Assembly: GCA_950295325.1 (NCBI GenBank)
Contig: OX485803.1
Location: forward strand, 61,579,554-61,643,553
Source of the DNA: Polytrichum commune
Lineage: Eukaryota; Streptophyta; Polytrichopsida; Polytrichales; Polytrichaceae
Reading direction: 5' to 3'
DNA length: 64,000 nt
Shown here: piece after piece, positions 1-13,485 of the stretch
Layout: each line of letters opens with the position of its first letter
Position numbering within the stretch: position 1 is the first letter of the stretch
Notes under the pieces: generated by a model
What the model was told of the DNA's origin: nothing
The model's input: the letters and a program-made list of their open reading frames with translations, nothing else
Database searches by the model: none
Translations under genes and position numbers: made by a program

Positions 1-1140
1 TGCTATTTGTGGATGAGGTTATATTTGACGTGGTCACTCTCAATTTACCTATGAATGACATCCCATAAATGATTAAAACGTATTGCACACTATTCACATC
101 ATGCATCACATCCAACAATACACCAACATAGCTAGAAATATTGAGGCATATATAATTAACAAAGAATTGCCATTTTGACTCATATGTGTGTAAATGTTCA
201 ATATGCCAACTCCATGAGGTAAGCCCTCCTAGGCAAACAACATTTTCATTCACAACAAAACATAGTCATCATCACAATAAAACATATTTTCAAATGTATC
301 TTTAGCACATTGCCAATGCAAACCCCATATGACTTTGAGTTCACCAATGATATTTGATTGGTTTCTCTCACTATTTGACATTGAAACACAAGGAACCCTA
401 TCCCCCTTCCCACATCTATAAACATTTTTCTCTCTCTCCAATAACCGCACAACTACCTCTGAGAATGGATGTACTATTGGTAGAGACACCAAATGACAAA
501 ATGAGATTGGGATTCTTGATTTACTAATAGGCCTCAAACACAAGTTCTCTATCACTAAATTAAATATGTCTTATCGGATTTAGTCATATCCATTGGACCA
601 TCATTCAATGAATCTTCACAATCATCACATACATTTGTTTGGGTTGATATATCATGAGACCAAGATATTCATATCCACATGCTTAAAGATTAGTGTGAAA
701 ATGAAAATAAATGTCTTTGAACTCATTTGGTTTTAGACCTTGGCCATCTGAAAAAATCTCACGAAAGAATTGATTATCAAGTATTGTCCCCGATTTCTTG
801 GACGAGCACCCCAAGATCTCAACTAGCCACACTCAACCCCATACGGTATTAAACAATGCCTGTTTGGTTTCTCATATTGACCACTTAGTGACCCTTAAGG
901 CATATTTCATTCCTTAACGATGCCGTCCTTTATATGGAGCATGCACTCAGAAGTTCCAAATATCCACACCTTAAGCCCCATGCCTTACTCAAGGAAACTA
1001 CTTACTCAAACCACAAGATAAAAATGACATCACTCAATCATACAAACATGCATCCAAAAGACAAAAAACTAGACAAGGAGGGGTAAAAGATACTCATGTA
1101 CAATATACCCATTTCAATGTTTTCTCCAACCCTCCAATGG
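1..1140. other. AT-rich stretch, nothing recognised
   Basis: No open reading frame, repeat or RNA gene here is one I can support. Short ORFs of up to about 100 codons occur on both strands. They lack recognisable motifs and overlap one another, as expected by chance. Confidence 0.5.
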
Positions 1141-1364
1141 AATTATTTTGAGATTATGTTGAACCCAAAGGTCCAATTTCAGTTTGATGCATGTTTTCAT
1201 AAGAAATTGTTTATTCTAGAGGGGTTCCCTTAAAAATCAAAAAATATCTTGTAAATGTGACACTTTTTCGAGGGTTTTGTTTAAACTCACCCAATTTATT
1301 GGTTTGGTACTTAGTTTAAGACATAAAATTCAATTTTAAAGACATAAAGACATAAAGCTTTGTG

Positions 1365-1930
1365 GAAAATTGAGGATTCAAGAAGGATCATTTCTTTTTG
1401 GGAAAGGTCTCTCCTATACAAGAGATATCTTGGAGGATTTATCCCCCCGCCCCTTCCCCCACGTGGCTAATTTTGGTTTTATCTTTTGGGTATTTTGTTC
1501 CATAGAAAAGGGCCAACTTTTGAGTTTTTGAGAAATTTTGGATTTAGGAGGGATTCAATTTTCTTTATAAGGGTCTCTTGTATGCAAGAAATTCTTTTGA
1601 ATATTTATTTGACCCCCAAATTTTTATTTTTGGCTATTTTTTTCTACACAAAAGGTCCAATTCCCGTTTGTTGCAAGCTTTTTGGAAAATTATGGATTCA
1701 AGGAAGATAAAACTTTTGTCTGAAAAAAATCTTTAATATACAAGAGATTTAAAAAAAAATTATGCTATCACTTCCTCCTCCCCCCCCCCCCCCCCCCCCG
1801 AATTTATTTTCCACACAAAAGGTATAATTTCCATTTTGTTGTAAGTCTTATGGCAAATTTTGGATTCAAGGAGGGATCAATTTCCTTAAAAAAAAATATC
1901 TTGTCTACAAAAGATAAAATTTTAAGGTTG
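1365..1930. repeat. Diverged tandem array, ~165-bp unit, about four copies
   Basis: A recurring block runs: a TTTGTGGAAAA-like segment, then GGATTCAAG or a variant, then AGGGATCAATTT-like sequence, then a run ending in CAAGAGAT. The GGATTCAAG anchor recurs near 1374, 1540, 1692 and 1862, which gives a period of roughly 150-170 bp. The lead-in 'cacaaaaggtccaattt' is shared by the later units. An earlier, weaker unit may begin near 1150. One unit contains a run of 20 C (1780-1799). Copies differ by many substitutions and small indels, so the array is old. It could be a satellite fragment or the internal repeats of an unrecognised transposon. Confidence 0.6.
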
Positions 1931-1939
1931 TTTTTTGAC

Positions 1940-3620
1940 CACAGATGGAAACTAATTGGGATTTTTTAAAACCCAATAGGCCAAATTTTTTTTTGCTGAT
2001 GGTATTCTAGTAATTGGTAGAGAGTGGGTTTATAATTTATTTTTTTATTATTTTAACATTGGTACAATCTTTGGCCATTGCTTATATGTGTTTTGCAAAG
2101 GAGGTGATGCAAGTACCCATTGCATAAATGTTATGGTCTTATGATGGCACCAAACAAAAAAACTTGGCATTATGAAATCACAAATTCCAAGTTAGGGTCA
2201 TCACTTCTAGGTATTTTGCCTAGAGGTTGTGATGGACAATTTTACAACTTTGGCTTTACTTTATTTTTATAAATTTCGGTCTAGGTCAAAGCAATTTGTG
2301 CGAAAGAGGATAGGTACCATGGACAATAACATGGTGCTCAAAGAGAACTAAGGGTTCAAGTTTGTCCACGGCAACCATTTCTCTAGTAAGTCAAAAGGAA
2401 ATATGTTCAACTTCAAAATGTTAATGAACTTCCTCGGTAATGGAGCAAGCTTGTGAACCGTATTCATATTGGAGGTGGCATGGATTCATGGATCATATTT
2501 GATTATGTAAAACATTTGAAAGATTGGACAAAGATTCCATGTCTTGTGTACAATATTAAATATTGTAAGGTCTTTCCTATAGTGTGTTTGTGATATACAA
2601 TCCAAGGATGAAGTAGCACAAACTTCGATTTGGGGGAAAATGGCATGCAGTCGTGACAAATAGTTCACAAGTCTATGAAAATGTTGTGAGGTAAGCCTTC
2701 ATGCAAATTGTTTATTAAAGGTCATGGTTGATATGTGGTTCCATTGGTAAATGCATGGATTTAATAACGTTGAAGCTGAAGGATATCGTCAAGTGTGGAG
2801 TTCCAAAGCTACTCGCATAGTTTATGAAATCTTATTCTATGGTAGAAGGTCTTAACACCATGGATTATGCCTTAAAGGGCCCATAATTGTTTGGTATCAC
2901 TAAACAAATACTTAGCTTACCACTTGGAGCCAAATGCAACTCACATTTATCCAACTAAATAAAGTATTCCATTCCTAAGCATACATAGAGAGTCTTTAAA
3001 TTTTGCAAAGCATGGTGTGGCACATAGCACATCGGTATTGGAGACTGATTATCATATTTCCCAGTGCCAACTAGCCCTCCTAAACGATGTTGGGCAATGC
3101 AAGCCAATACATGGACTTTATGCAATGCCAAACTTGGAATTGGCAAACATGACATCTATGCTCTAATATATATAAAAATGAAGAAAATCCCTTCCACCGA
3201 TAATGTGGAGCATGCCTTTTGGTTTTGTCTTGTGAATACCAAGCGGTGTGTCATTGGTAGAAACAAAAGTGTTTTTGGACTAGCCTATATATCTAACACA
3301 TAGCCAGTGAAAATAGGAACCAATCTCTCAAAGGAGAAGGTGTTGGTATTAAAGGATGTGTGAGCCACCCAAACCACTCGCAATTTGACTTAAGGCTCAC
3401 GTCTAATAAGAAAAAAAGTCAGTTGATAGGAATTAAATTAATGTTAATTAGTTAGCTTTGACAACACAATTAGATGACATACGAAGACCCGACATGGCTC
3501 ATGTAGATGAAAGTGTAAGTGGACCACGACGTATGCAGATGAGGGCCTCAAGCGGATGGAGGCCATTGTATCCAAAGGGCGGCAATCGAAGACCATTAAA
3601 TTTAGGGATTTAAAGAATTA
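1940..3620. other. Unassigned stretch
   Basis: I see no gene or clear repeat. The segment near 3353-3400 starts TGTGAGCC and ends GGCTCACG, which loosely recalls the ends of the solo LTRs described elsewhere. It is too short and too different to call. Confidence 0.4.
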
Positions 3621-3629
3621 TAACATAAG

Positions 3630-3930
3630 CTTTTCACTACATTAGCTTTGTTTGTATTAGCTCTTGGTAATTTTAGCTCCTATTGCATAAATTCATGGTT
3701 ACATTAGTTTTGTTTGCATTAGCTTCTGGTTATTTTAACTTTTGCTACATTAGCTTTGGTTGCATTACTGGTTGTTGAGGGGTTTTGCGGTGTTTGAGGC
3801 TTAGAGGCATAAGGTAGAGTTAGAGATGAAGTTAAATTTAGTGTTTAGTCACAAAATTAGAGATTAAATTAGAAACTGACTTAGAGATTTTGTTAGAAAT
3901 TTAGTTAGAGACTAAAGTACTAGCTTTAGT
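3630..3930. repeat. Degenerate short internal repeats
   Basis: Phrases such as 'acattagctttgtttg' followed by 'attagctcttggt' recur two to three times between about 3640 and 3770, at a period of roughly 60 bp. From 3825 to 3930, variants of 'ttagagattaaattag' repeat several times. This looks like decayed low-complexity or MITE-derived sequence. No function can be assigned. Confidence 0.4.
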
Positions 3931-3959
3931 CTTAATTACATTGTTGACTTGGAGGGTGG

Positions 3960-5825
3960 CAAAAAATCACTCATCCAAACATTATTTCTCGGAAGGGTGG
4001 CTTGACCCTCATTCTTCCTACAACTTGGCCAAGCCAACCAAGGGTGGCCAATGTGGAATTTCATGGAAGTTAGGTATCTCGAGCAATCCCCCCCTTAGCG
4101 GTAGCAATGGATGAATTTTAAATGAAGCTAGGATGTTTCAAAATGGATGAAGAGCGGTTATGTGAGGGATGAAATAATGGACCTTGGATGAACTTAGATG
4201 GTTCGTATAGTTGAATATGATGCATGGATGAATGTGATCCAATTGAAGGATTTTAAGAGATAGGATGTCATTGCTTGAAGACACTAAAGTAGTCCACCCA
4301 TATGGCCAATATTGTGGATCGTTACTTTGAATGTCGTAGCAGTTGTTACCACAAGATGTCAAATTTCAACTTATGTAGTGAGAGGCATTTTTACTTCGTT
4401 GTAGGCTTTTGGCATGAGACACTCCTTTCCTTGGATTACATTTTTGTGTGCCACCAAAGCATGATGCCATGCAACTTTTAGATTTTCAAAGATGGTGCTT
4501 TGGAATCCAACAACCCCAAAGGCAAATCACAAAAACAAGTGGGAGAGCATCTAACTCTTAACCACATACTATGTTGTTGAAATCACTACCATTATGTATC
4601 AAACATTTAAAATTGTCATCTACATTGTTTGCAAGGAAAATAATCCCTAATGTGTGACAATTGGTGGGCATGATAACTCCATAAATGCATATGTCTAGAG
4701 CTCATAAAATTGTCCTCCGTGGCTTTGGATAAAATAAGGAAATGGGTGTATTGCAAACACCTATACAATGTGATTTGTGTTCAAATTTTTGTACAAGTTG
4801 GAGTACAATACCAACAAATTCATTCACTCTCCAACATATACCTACAACGAGGTCATGTGACTATTTGAGCTTCTCGGTGTTGTTGAACATGAGTAGTGAT
4901 GCTATGTAGTGTTCACCTTGATGTTTCAAAATGTCAGTTCATGACATTAAATATTTTTTATCTACTTTGGTTCCATGCAACAATTTTTTGGATTATTACA
5001 AAAAAAATAGCAATCCAGCGGTTTTTCAATAGTCCAAGTTAATAGGCCCCCTTCAATTGTGAATTTTTTGCATGTGTTCCATTAGTCTTTTGGGGCGGTA
5101 TCTTAATCTAAAGCTCAAATAAATAAAAAGAACGTTAATATTCTCATACATTGACGTGCAAAGTCCATTCACCACCTACTCCTCATATCCGCATAGCTGT
5201 GGGGAGCGAGGGTGGCTTAGTTTGTATTTTCAGTAGGTGGACCGTAGATTAGTGTTAGTTAAGGTTAGTATGTATGGGGTTAATGTTATTATTCCAAAAC
5301 TCAAACAATCCAAATCTAGCAACATTTCATCAATCCTCTTGGACAATATCTCAATCCGGAGCCCAAAGTCTAAGGACATTTGAGTAGTATATTACTTACT
5401 CAAATGCGAGATCGGATCATTTTAATTGTGTGACGATGCACCAACTCCCCCGCCCACCTATTTACCAACGTCCTTACAAATCCATAGTCTACTACTAATG
5501 CGTAAATGAAGCTTTGAGATTAGTAGAGAAGTGTTGTGAAGTAAGTTGCATGCCACATTACATAACTTGATAAAGCCAATTACACATTAGCCTACAAAGT
5601 CTTGTCGATTTGTCATTTTTGCATGTGGTTGATGTGGGACAAGCAAAACTAGTATAATTATATGTTATATCCGATGTAGGTCAACAAGGGTAACGAGGCA
5701 TAGACCTTCACTTCATGGACCGATTGCTCATCCCAAGTAGAGGACAATTTAAACATCTCTCTTGTGCTCCCAATCCACGTAGACAATGTTTTATCCATAA
5801 CCCTACAGTTTACATTCACGAGCAT
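3960..5825. other. Unassigned stretch
   Basis: I see no gene, RNA or repeat that I can support. Reading frames are short and have no recognisable motif. Confidence 0.45.
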
Positions 5826-5829
5826 ACTA

Positions 5830-6166
5830 CACAAAATATGATATTTAGTGTTTGATTAGATTTAGTGTTTTACCACCCTACTCTGCTCAACACTAATTTT
5901 CAATTCTTTGATAATTAGTGTTAGACATAAATGTGTCGCTGCTACCTTCCTTGTTGCCACCTCTTTCATGTGAAACAATCAATCGCCTTCCTTATTGCCA
6001 CCTCTTTCTACTAAACACTAAATTTGTGCATGTAACTTTCACATATTACCATAGATGATATTTAGTGTTTGAGTTTACATTTAATGTTACTTACTTTCAT
6101 AGGGTTAGTGATATTTAGTGTAGTGTTCGTATTTAGTGTATCTAACACTAAATATCATATTTAGTG
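5830..6166 (+). mobile_element. MITE family D, copy 1 (TA target duplication)
   Basis: A 337-bp non-autonomous element flanked by TA (5828-5829 and 6167-6168). Both ends carry the palindromic terminal sequence CACTAAATATNATATTTAGTG; the left end is mutated to CACAAAATA. The interior repeats the motif CACTAAAT/ATTTAGTG in both orientations about ten times. It also contains the family landmarks 'ttaccaccctac', 'gctcaacactaa' and 'cttactttcatagggtta'. TA duplication together with short inverted termini points to the Tc1/mariner superfamily (Stowaway-like). No protein is encoded. The other D copies are at 39569, 40983, 42370 and 54166. Confidence 0.8.
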
Positions 6167-6169
6167 TAG

Positions 6170-7655
6170 TTATGATCAATAACTAGGTTGAGGAGATGGA
6201 TGACTCACCACTTCCACGGCATGTTGTCCACTCTCCTCTCGGTGTTTATCTAACAAAGTTCGAAAGGAAAGCCATGCTTCAATATTTTTCTTTTGGGACC
6301 ACTTTTAAATAACACCGGGAAGGACATTATGGTCTAGGAACATGCCATGTGGTGACCTAGTGATCAAAATCATGGACCCCGTCATAGAAAGGAAAAGAGA
6401 AAGCCATATCCCAAAGTCTCCTCTCTTGCCATCATGCCCATGTTGTCATTTTCATGCATGGACTTATAATCCATGGTTCCAAGAAGCAACATAGGATTTG
6501 TGACAACTATGTTACTAAGGACTTTTTGGTACGGGTAGTCATCATTGCCCAATCATATCAACTTACATTTTACATTACAATCTTTTGATTTGAGACACGT
6601 GGATGGATTTATTTTTTAATTAAAAAATAGAAGCTTTATAAAGACGTCGTATGTATGATCATGTTTATCATTAGATGTAGACATCTTTTTTTGGACTTGT
6701 GGCAACCATGTTAATCCCTGAGGTGGAGAAGGTTTGGTTTTTTTTTGTTTTTGTGCCGTCATTGCCCGATCATACCACCATATGTTTACAGTATAATGTT
6801 CTCATCTAGACCAAGATACAACTTATATTTTTGTGTGAAAATATCAACTTTACAAAAATGCTATCTACACAATCATATCCATCACTAAAAGCACACGTTT
6901 TCTTCATCAAGTTCTTTGTTTGGGATGACATTTTTAGGCGAGTTTGGGGAGATGTTGTTCGCGTTTTTGGGGTTCAAGTGACCAACATAAACTTATTTCC
7001 TACAAGGCTATAGCTCGTTCATTCCGATTGAATTGATGATAGTAATTTGGTCTTTCCGATGTGGATTGCATGGACAATTTGTCATTGTCATACACAGACC
7101 CATGAGTCACAATTCCAAGACTCAATGCAAGATTTGTGACAACTACTTTAAAAGGTCCAGTAAGATTATGCTTCCTTCACGATCAAATACACTAAGTTCG
7201 GGAAAAACCCCACATTTTCAACTTCAACTCACATGGTTGCCGCAAATTTAGGCCAGTCTAACTTATAGTTGTGTTCAACTGAGATAACATGCTTGCAAAT
7301 TTCATTATTGTCCTGTAAAATTCGAACCGAGATGTTGTCTTTCTAGTGGAAATATTGGACACTATTGATGCTGGCCAGGCCTCGAGTGGGCTTGGTAACG
7401 GATGTTGGCATCCTTGAGGATGGAAATCATCCTAGGACGTATGAAAACAACTGACCATATCCATATGAAGTAGGATGAGACATGGTTGCAGTTGCATATA
7501 TGGTTATATTATATATTACATCAATGTTACCTTAGGGTGAATAATCTTTAATGACTATTCTATATACAATGGACAACATGGTGGCAGCAAGGCCTTCACC
7601 CAATTGTGTTTCCCACACTACTCCTCGTGGTTCACTGCCGTTCAAGTTTAGCATT
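6170..7655. other. Unassigned stretch
   Basis: Low-complexity AT-rich DNA. Two ORFs of 60-72 codons near 6831-7251 show no conserved features, and I treat them as chance. Confidence 0.45.
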
Positions 7656-7657
7656 TC

Positions 7658-7699
7658 AACAACAACAACAACAACAACAGAAGAAGAAGAAGAAGAAGA
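7658..7699. repeat. Compound microsatellite (CAA)n(GAA)n
   Basis: About seven CAA units run directly into about seven GAA units. Reading frames through this stretch are made of Q/K/E or F/C/V homopolymers and are artefacts of the repeat. Confidence 0.9.
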
Positions 7700-8103
7700 C
7701 ATGGATTTGGACTGGGGGGGGGGTCTTGTCTTCGGGGCCAAGGTCCCACCCATTGATTACCACCAAACAATTGTTGTACCTATCACTTGTGTTATTGCCC
7801 TCCCCTACCCAATATATGGGGTAGACTATAGGGCATGGGTTATAATGGAGATGCCCCACCAATGCCAAGCACTACAATAGGCAACACACCTATGAATGCT
7901 TGGCCATCTTCGTGCAGTTACTCACCACCATATATTCATTGCAAAACCATGGTAAGTCATCACCAATGTGTATTTGAACGTGGGAGTTTCCAAGGCCACT
8001 CACTAATGTTATGCCTAGACGCATGATCATTTTTTATTTCAACATAAATCATAAAGACTAGCTCCCATTTTCAGTTAGATGACAGTTTCTAGTGAACTAC
8101 ACA

Positions 8104-8317
8104 TTATATAATATTTAGTGTGACTTATTATTTGGAATTATGCAATGCAATAACTGCCTACTGTGCATCTCATTTTTTTACCAACCATGGTTGAATTGGT
8201 TGTTTGGACACTGTAGAACATTAACATCTCTACTTGGTAAAAAAATACATCAAAAGTAAAAAGTTATAGGAATATGTAACTCCGAACAATAAGTCACACT
8301 AAATATCATATTTTGTG
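8104..8317. mobile_element. MITE family B, copy 1
   Basis: A ~214-bp element with long inverted termini. The left arm reads ATATTTAGTGTGACTTATTA and continues TTTGGAATTATG. The right arm, reverse complemented, reads ATATTTAGTGTGACTTATTG and continues TTCGGAGTTACA. The right end has the shared TTTTGTG terminus followed by TA. Interior phrases such as GGTTGTTTGGACA and CTTGGTAAAAAAATA match the interior of the larger B element at 29370-29600. That match links the two and shows that the shared palindromic terminus sits on different internal sequences. Confidence 0.6.
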
Positions 8318-8319
8318 TA

Positions 8320-10255
8320 GTGAGCCATATTTGGCTAACAACAAGGTGATGTCCCAACAATAGGTGAGTGAACAAATATCGGAGTTGTAGAATATTATGT
8401 TCCATCCATAGCATTCTCCAAACCACATTATTTTCATTCCCACACATAAATAAAGTCCATTATTGGCCTATTCCAAGCATATTCAACATTGTCGTCGCTT
8501 AGTAAAATCTATAAAACATGAGGATAGGACAACATTGTTAACCATATTCATTGTTTTTTTCTCTTTCATTTGAATTTCCTTTTGATGAAGAAGAAAGTGG
8601 ATGGAAAGTAGAAACGTTGACTTGCGTCCACTTTACTTCAAATAGTTATATCTTTCAGGCTACTTGTGAAAATGGGAGCAAGCATAGTCAAGTATACGGA
8701 AAAGTACTCCGATATACTAAAACCATAAATTTTTTGGTCAAACGCTTAAAAGTAGTAGTAAAGTGTTCAATTGAATTTTTTTTTTCATGACACCCTCTAT
8801 CATGATTGTGTTGGTACTCAAATATAAAATATCAAGACAATATCTTCAAAACTTGTCATAAAAAACATTGCTCAAGAGCTAAAGGCTAAATCTAATCCTA
8901 GATGTAAATTTCATGACCTTAAATGTTTTGAAGTTGGATTTTCATATTCCTTGAATTCATTATACAGTTGAGAACATCATTACAAAAGTTTCAAGAAAAA
9001 ACATCAATTTAATGTAATTTTATCTTGTTTAGAACAAATTCTAAACAATTGCGTGCTCAATATATTTAATTGCACACTACTTGCACCGTCGTCTAAAATA
9101 TGTAGACTTTTCTTGACAATGAAATTTATCGACATAAATTGCTTAACATTGTAGATCGATATATTTTTCAAATGTTTATGATTTTTCCTTTACACAATTC
9201 AAAGTTGGTATATATTTTTGATACACTTTCACTTAAACTAATCCAAGGTAATGAAGTTGTGTACTTTACCGTGCTTGCGCCCAAATAGAAATATAGAAAA
9301 AACCACGTTTAAATGTATAGTTGTGGTGAATGTTCGTTTGATGTGGTCCGCATTACACTAAAAGTTGGAAAGAATTGCAAGTTCTTTGAGTCAAAATATG
9401 GTCCCCAATAATAACCATTATGATGTAGTATCCCCATTCTTTGAAGATTGGGAATTGATCACATTGGAACCAAAGACAACTTGAGACGTTACATTTGTGA
9501 CTCTTCTATGTAGTTGCTATTGTCCATGACCTTTCAACTAATCCACTTTAGAAAAGAAAAGAAAAACCAAACGTCAAGCAATCCAACCTGAAATCCACTT
9601 TAGATATGCATAACTTGACCAAATTCTTTCCATGCACTACTTATTATCCCTTGTGCAAAACAAGTGCCATGCAATTCAATTGTGTTGGTAGTGTACCTAA
9701 GGTATGAAGGTGTTAGTTGGTTATTTTTCTTCATCAGACACCTACATTTGATCGGCGTGTGGTTAGGCAAGGATCGAAGAACAAACATCATAAAGGAACC
9801 TATTTTAAGATATTAAAGTAAGTTTTCAAATTTTATCAACTATCCTACACTCAATAATGAACAAAATTGGGAGCACCTTTGTATCTAGTTCAAAAATCAG
9901 CAAACATGCACTTTTGATAAAAATAACTAAATCAAGAGAGGTCCAATAATACTTGATCTGATTTTTGTTGATGTTTCACTTCATGTATTTCGACGCAACA
10001 CAAGTTTCATCGTATGAATTGTAATTGGTAGAAGTTGGAGAACATGTTATACAAACCAAATAACACCCACATGCATCATGCTTACATTGCATAGAATAAC
10101 TATATTATTGCACATTATCAATGGGGACCAACCAATTATTGTGTTGATGATGATTCAAAACAAACGACGCACTAATCATCCCCTTTAAAACATGAACACT
10201 AATTTGCAACAAACAAGCAAAAAATTATTCAATCCTTGAACTTAGTATAAGATAC
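8320..10255. other. Mostly unassigned; one family-F fragment near its end
   Basis: No gene is visible. From about 9650 to 9790 the sequence carries the hallmark of dispersed family F ('cagacacctacatttg' followed by 'gtgtggttaggcaag'), so this is probably a short F fragment. The remainder is AT-rich with nothing I recognise. Confidence 0.4.
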
Positions 10256-10259
10256 TTAC

Positions 10260-10410
10260 TTTATTGGAGACACCATAGAGGGCACTCTATTTTGGCAAAA
10301 ATCAATTGTTTTCCCCTCAAATTTTGCCACATGTCAATCCTACACTAGTTGAGACCCTCTTGAACCCACATGGAAACTACATACCAACACTACTAGTGAT
10401 GAAAGAGAGT
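10260..10410 (+). repeat. Dispersed repeat family K, copy 1
   Basis: This segment is similar over about 150 bp to 25130-25300. Shared landmarks are 'ttttgccac' followed by 'gtgcca/tgtcaa', 'gagacc/aagacc' and 'tggaaactacat'. Identity is moderate (roughly two thirds by eye). Its class is unknown, since I see no termini or coding capacity. Confidence 0.45.
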
Positions 10411-10414
10411 GGCC

Positions 10415-12025
10415 CCCTTTCGTGACATTATTTTGATCCATAACAATGTTATGTGGGATTGATAGTATTCCACATAAATTTCCCCATATTCAGTTTGAAC
10501 AATAAATACTTAGGGATAGCAATAGATTGCTCGTAGTCATAGAAATGTAATACTAGAAGTAATAAGGTTGTAATAAGCCTACAAAATTGGTCCACAGTGA
10601 GAGAAGAGTTATCCCATATTGGTTGTATGAACCCAGTTGAAAATGAGCAATGAAGGGCAAGGCAAGGGGTGAGGATGACCATCTCACTCCCACAATTGTT
10701 CGTATGCCTTTTTGTACGTGTTCTTGCTTGTGCAATCTTATTTGTAGTCCTATTAAGTCCCAATAGCCCTAAGGAATTTGTCAACTTATTCGTTGAGAGT
10801 ACTTAGGGATGCATTACAATGGACTCACCTAGTCAAGGATGTTTACAAAAGTGAGAGCGACAATGATAGTTACCTAATTTGGTTGTGCCCAACAACAAAG
10901 TGTAGAGAACATATGTAGTCTTGAACTTTCATAGAATATGTTCTTGAACTTTCAAGACATAAGTTACCCTAATTGGTGATTTCCCTAGTGCATGTTTATG
11001 GCCTATTTATATATATGATTGTATGATGTTTGGTAATTGAAGAATATTGTGAATGTGCAATTATATTCTACTGTGTAAAAGCAAATTCCAATGATTATAA
11101 ATAACATAGCATCACATAATGTACCCACATCACAAAATTATAACTAAGTTGAGCATGCCTAATGTATGTTCTAATTAGAAAATTAGGTAATGACAGTGTC
11201 CAAAATAATACCCCCAACAATATATGCGTTGCTTTAGGCCCAAAGGGTAAACTCTCTATCCCACATACGAACTAACATGAGTGTAGGAAGGGGTATTATT
11301 TGAGGCATTGGTGTACACATTGTATATAAGGGAGAGGTATTATTTTTCTTTAGTGTGTACATTTAAGAAGGCTATTAAGAATTTTGAACAAAAGTTAGAT
11401 GTACCCCCTAAGGTTTCGAAGAAATATTGGCAATAGATGTGCTAGTTTCATCCAAATGACATGTGTTACATGGTCATATTTTTATGATTTGTATGAGTTA
11501 TGGATGAAGAAATGTTCAATGACTTTATCTTTGGAGGGTGACATTGGATTATACATGTAATAAAAGGCCCATTTATTTCATGATTTATATTTTGTGTATG
11601 TAGAGTAGCCATTTATCATAAACTTGAAAAGCTTAATATAAATACACAAGTCTATTTCCTTGCATACTAACAACACACATACATTTTTATATCTTTATAA
11701 ATGTCTCGTATATAGGGGGGTTTATTTCATAGTCACCCACGCACGTCATTTGGGTTTCTAATGAAGAGTCCACCCCTTAGGGCCTCATGAGGACCACGAT
11801 GTTTACAAGGGATTGTGCCCTGAGAATTGGGTGCCATTTACCTTGGCTCAATAATAAGAATGGTGAAAGATAGTTTCTAGATGAGATTCAACAAGGTCTT
11901 GACCGATGTGAACACAACACATGACATAATTAATTTTAAAATTTGTTGTTGTTTTTTTTTTGGTCAAAGCCTAGAACATTACATGGCCTCTTTAAACATA
12001 TATGACATACAAGTACACTAAATAG
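10415..12025. other. Unassigned stretch
   Basis: An ORF of 111 codons on the minus strand (10449-10784) has no recognisable motif. I see no other feature. Confidence 0.4.
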
Positions 12026-12029
12026 ACTT

Positions 12030-12345
12030 GATATTGTGGCTACACCAATTTCTTAGAGCCCAATTTCATTCTCATAATGAGAATTTGTGTGGGTCATATC
12101 AATATTTAACCCACTCTCAATCTATATTAGAAAATCATCATGGGCCACATTAATTATTTTTCTAAGAAACTAATGTGGGTGACTATTTTATTTTGTGCTA
12201 CTTTTGTCCTATAGCTAACATTCAATGTGTTGATCGGAAGTCTTCATGAAGATTTAGAAGAAGGCCTGGGGCCTTAGACCTATGTTAATTCCACCTTCCT
12301 TTAAAAAAAGTGTGGCCCACACTAATGAGGACTATTTAGTGTAAC
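12030..12345 (-). repeat. Dispersed repeat family J, copy 1
   Basis: The reverse complement of this segment matches 24600-24960 over its length, with many substitutions. Landmarks are 'aataaaatagtcacc', 'cttcatg(a/g)agac' and 'ggccccaggcc/gaccccaggcc'. Two copies in opposite orientations indicate an old transposed repeat. No termini can be defined. Confidence 0.55.
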
Positions 12346-12349
12346 TTCA

Positions 12350-13057
12350 CAAAATTTATACTAAGAGAGATTGAGGTCTGACCGAGTTGAGAAACGAATT
12401 CACCACAACCTCAATGGGAAATTTTATGCAATATGAAAAAGGTACGCTCTTATGTGCAGTTGCCCTTGATGTTTTGGGAGCTGCGAAATGAAAGAAGGGG
12501 TGAAGGTTTGAACTTGAAGCACAAACTGACAAATGAGGTTGTAACAATTACCACGAGAACTTAGTAAAGGGGTTTCACTAGTCAACACGGTACAATAGAA
12601 ATTTCAAGGAAACCATAAGAGACAAAGTAAAAATGAAAGTTTAGTTTGAGAATACAATAGGTATGTTTCGAGAACATCAATCAAATGTGCACACGGTTGT
12701 GTGAATATGTACATTAATTGTACCACATTATTAAAAAAAAACGATGTAAATAAACCCAAACGAAAAATCGAAAGAAAATCCACAAACAACCGATCGACAA
12801 CTAAGAAGTAAGGATATTGACCGAGTTGTCCAACATTCTCCCCGTTCTTTGGAAGAGAAAGACGTGAAACTCTCTCCAACCATTGCCCAACCTTTTGGGG
12901 CAAAACTTTTCCACAAAGGAGGAGGAGGTGGGTGGAGGACCCAGCAATTGGAAGGTGGATAAGAATTCGAATCCGTCGGGTAAGGTGCGGTTCCGTTGGA
13001 GGGGGTGGATTCACCCAATTGTCACCATGCGCAATTGAGCCCCTCATTGCCGTTGCA

Positions 13058-13060
<3 letters not shown>
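12350..13060. other. Unassigned stretch
   Basis: A 188-codon minus-strand frame at 12604-13170 passes through the GA microsatellite, whose reverse strand gives Ser/Leu repeats. It shows no domain, so I do not call a gene. Confidence 0.5.

Positions 13061-13061
<1 letters not shown>

Positions 13062-13095
<34 letters not shown>
13062..13095. repeat. (GA)17 microsatellite
   Basis: A perfect GA dinucleotide run. Shorter CAT (about 13253-13271) and CA (about 13302-13318) runs follow, so this 260-bp stretch is microsatellite-rich. Confidence 0.95.
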
Positions 13096-13097
<2 letters not shown>

Positions 13098-13485
13098 TGG
13101 GCGTGTAATTCCATTGATCCATGCAGCCAAGGATGCATGCTTGCACACTTGTCACCGTTAGGACAACCACCGATCCCCAAAGCTCAACTCATCCAATACT
13201 AGCATGCCTTTGTCATCAATGTTCCTAATAACTTCCCACTACTTTATTTTCATCACCATCATCATCATCATTCGGCCTCGGAACTCAATTGGAATCTCTC
13301 TCACACACACACACACACTTTATATTCTTATTATTGAACTCGACTTGTGTGCTAATGTTGTGGAAAGTGGGGAGGTTGCTCTAACCTCTTCATCCTTGGT
13401 TCTTTTCACATCCATCCCTTCTAAAGAATCACAATGAATGTACGGTTGCCGCGTGACGCTTTTAGGTGTACGGATGAAGAACCAC

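Noticed and set aside
1780-1799. Long C runs (also 21726-21746, 37177-37191) as a functional signal such as i-motif/G-quadruplex
   Set aside because: They lie in unrelated contexts, are homopolymeric and of unreliable length. There is no conserved flank.
7551-7880. 109-codon ORF with Thr/Glu runs
   Set aside because: The runs come from the CAA/GAA microsatellite. No other coding evidence.
12604-13170. 188-codon minus-strand ORF
   Set aside because: Its middle is encoded by the GA microsatellite (Ser/Leu run). No domain, no homologous context, and the surrounding DNA is microsatellite-rich.
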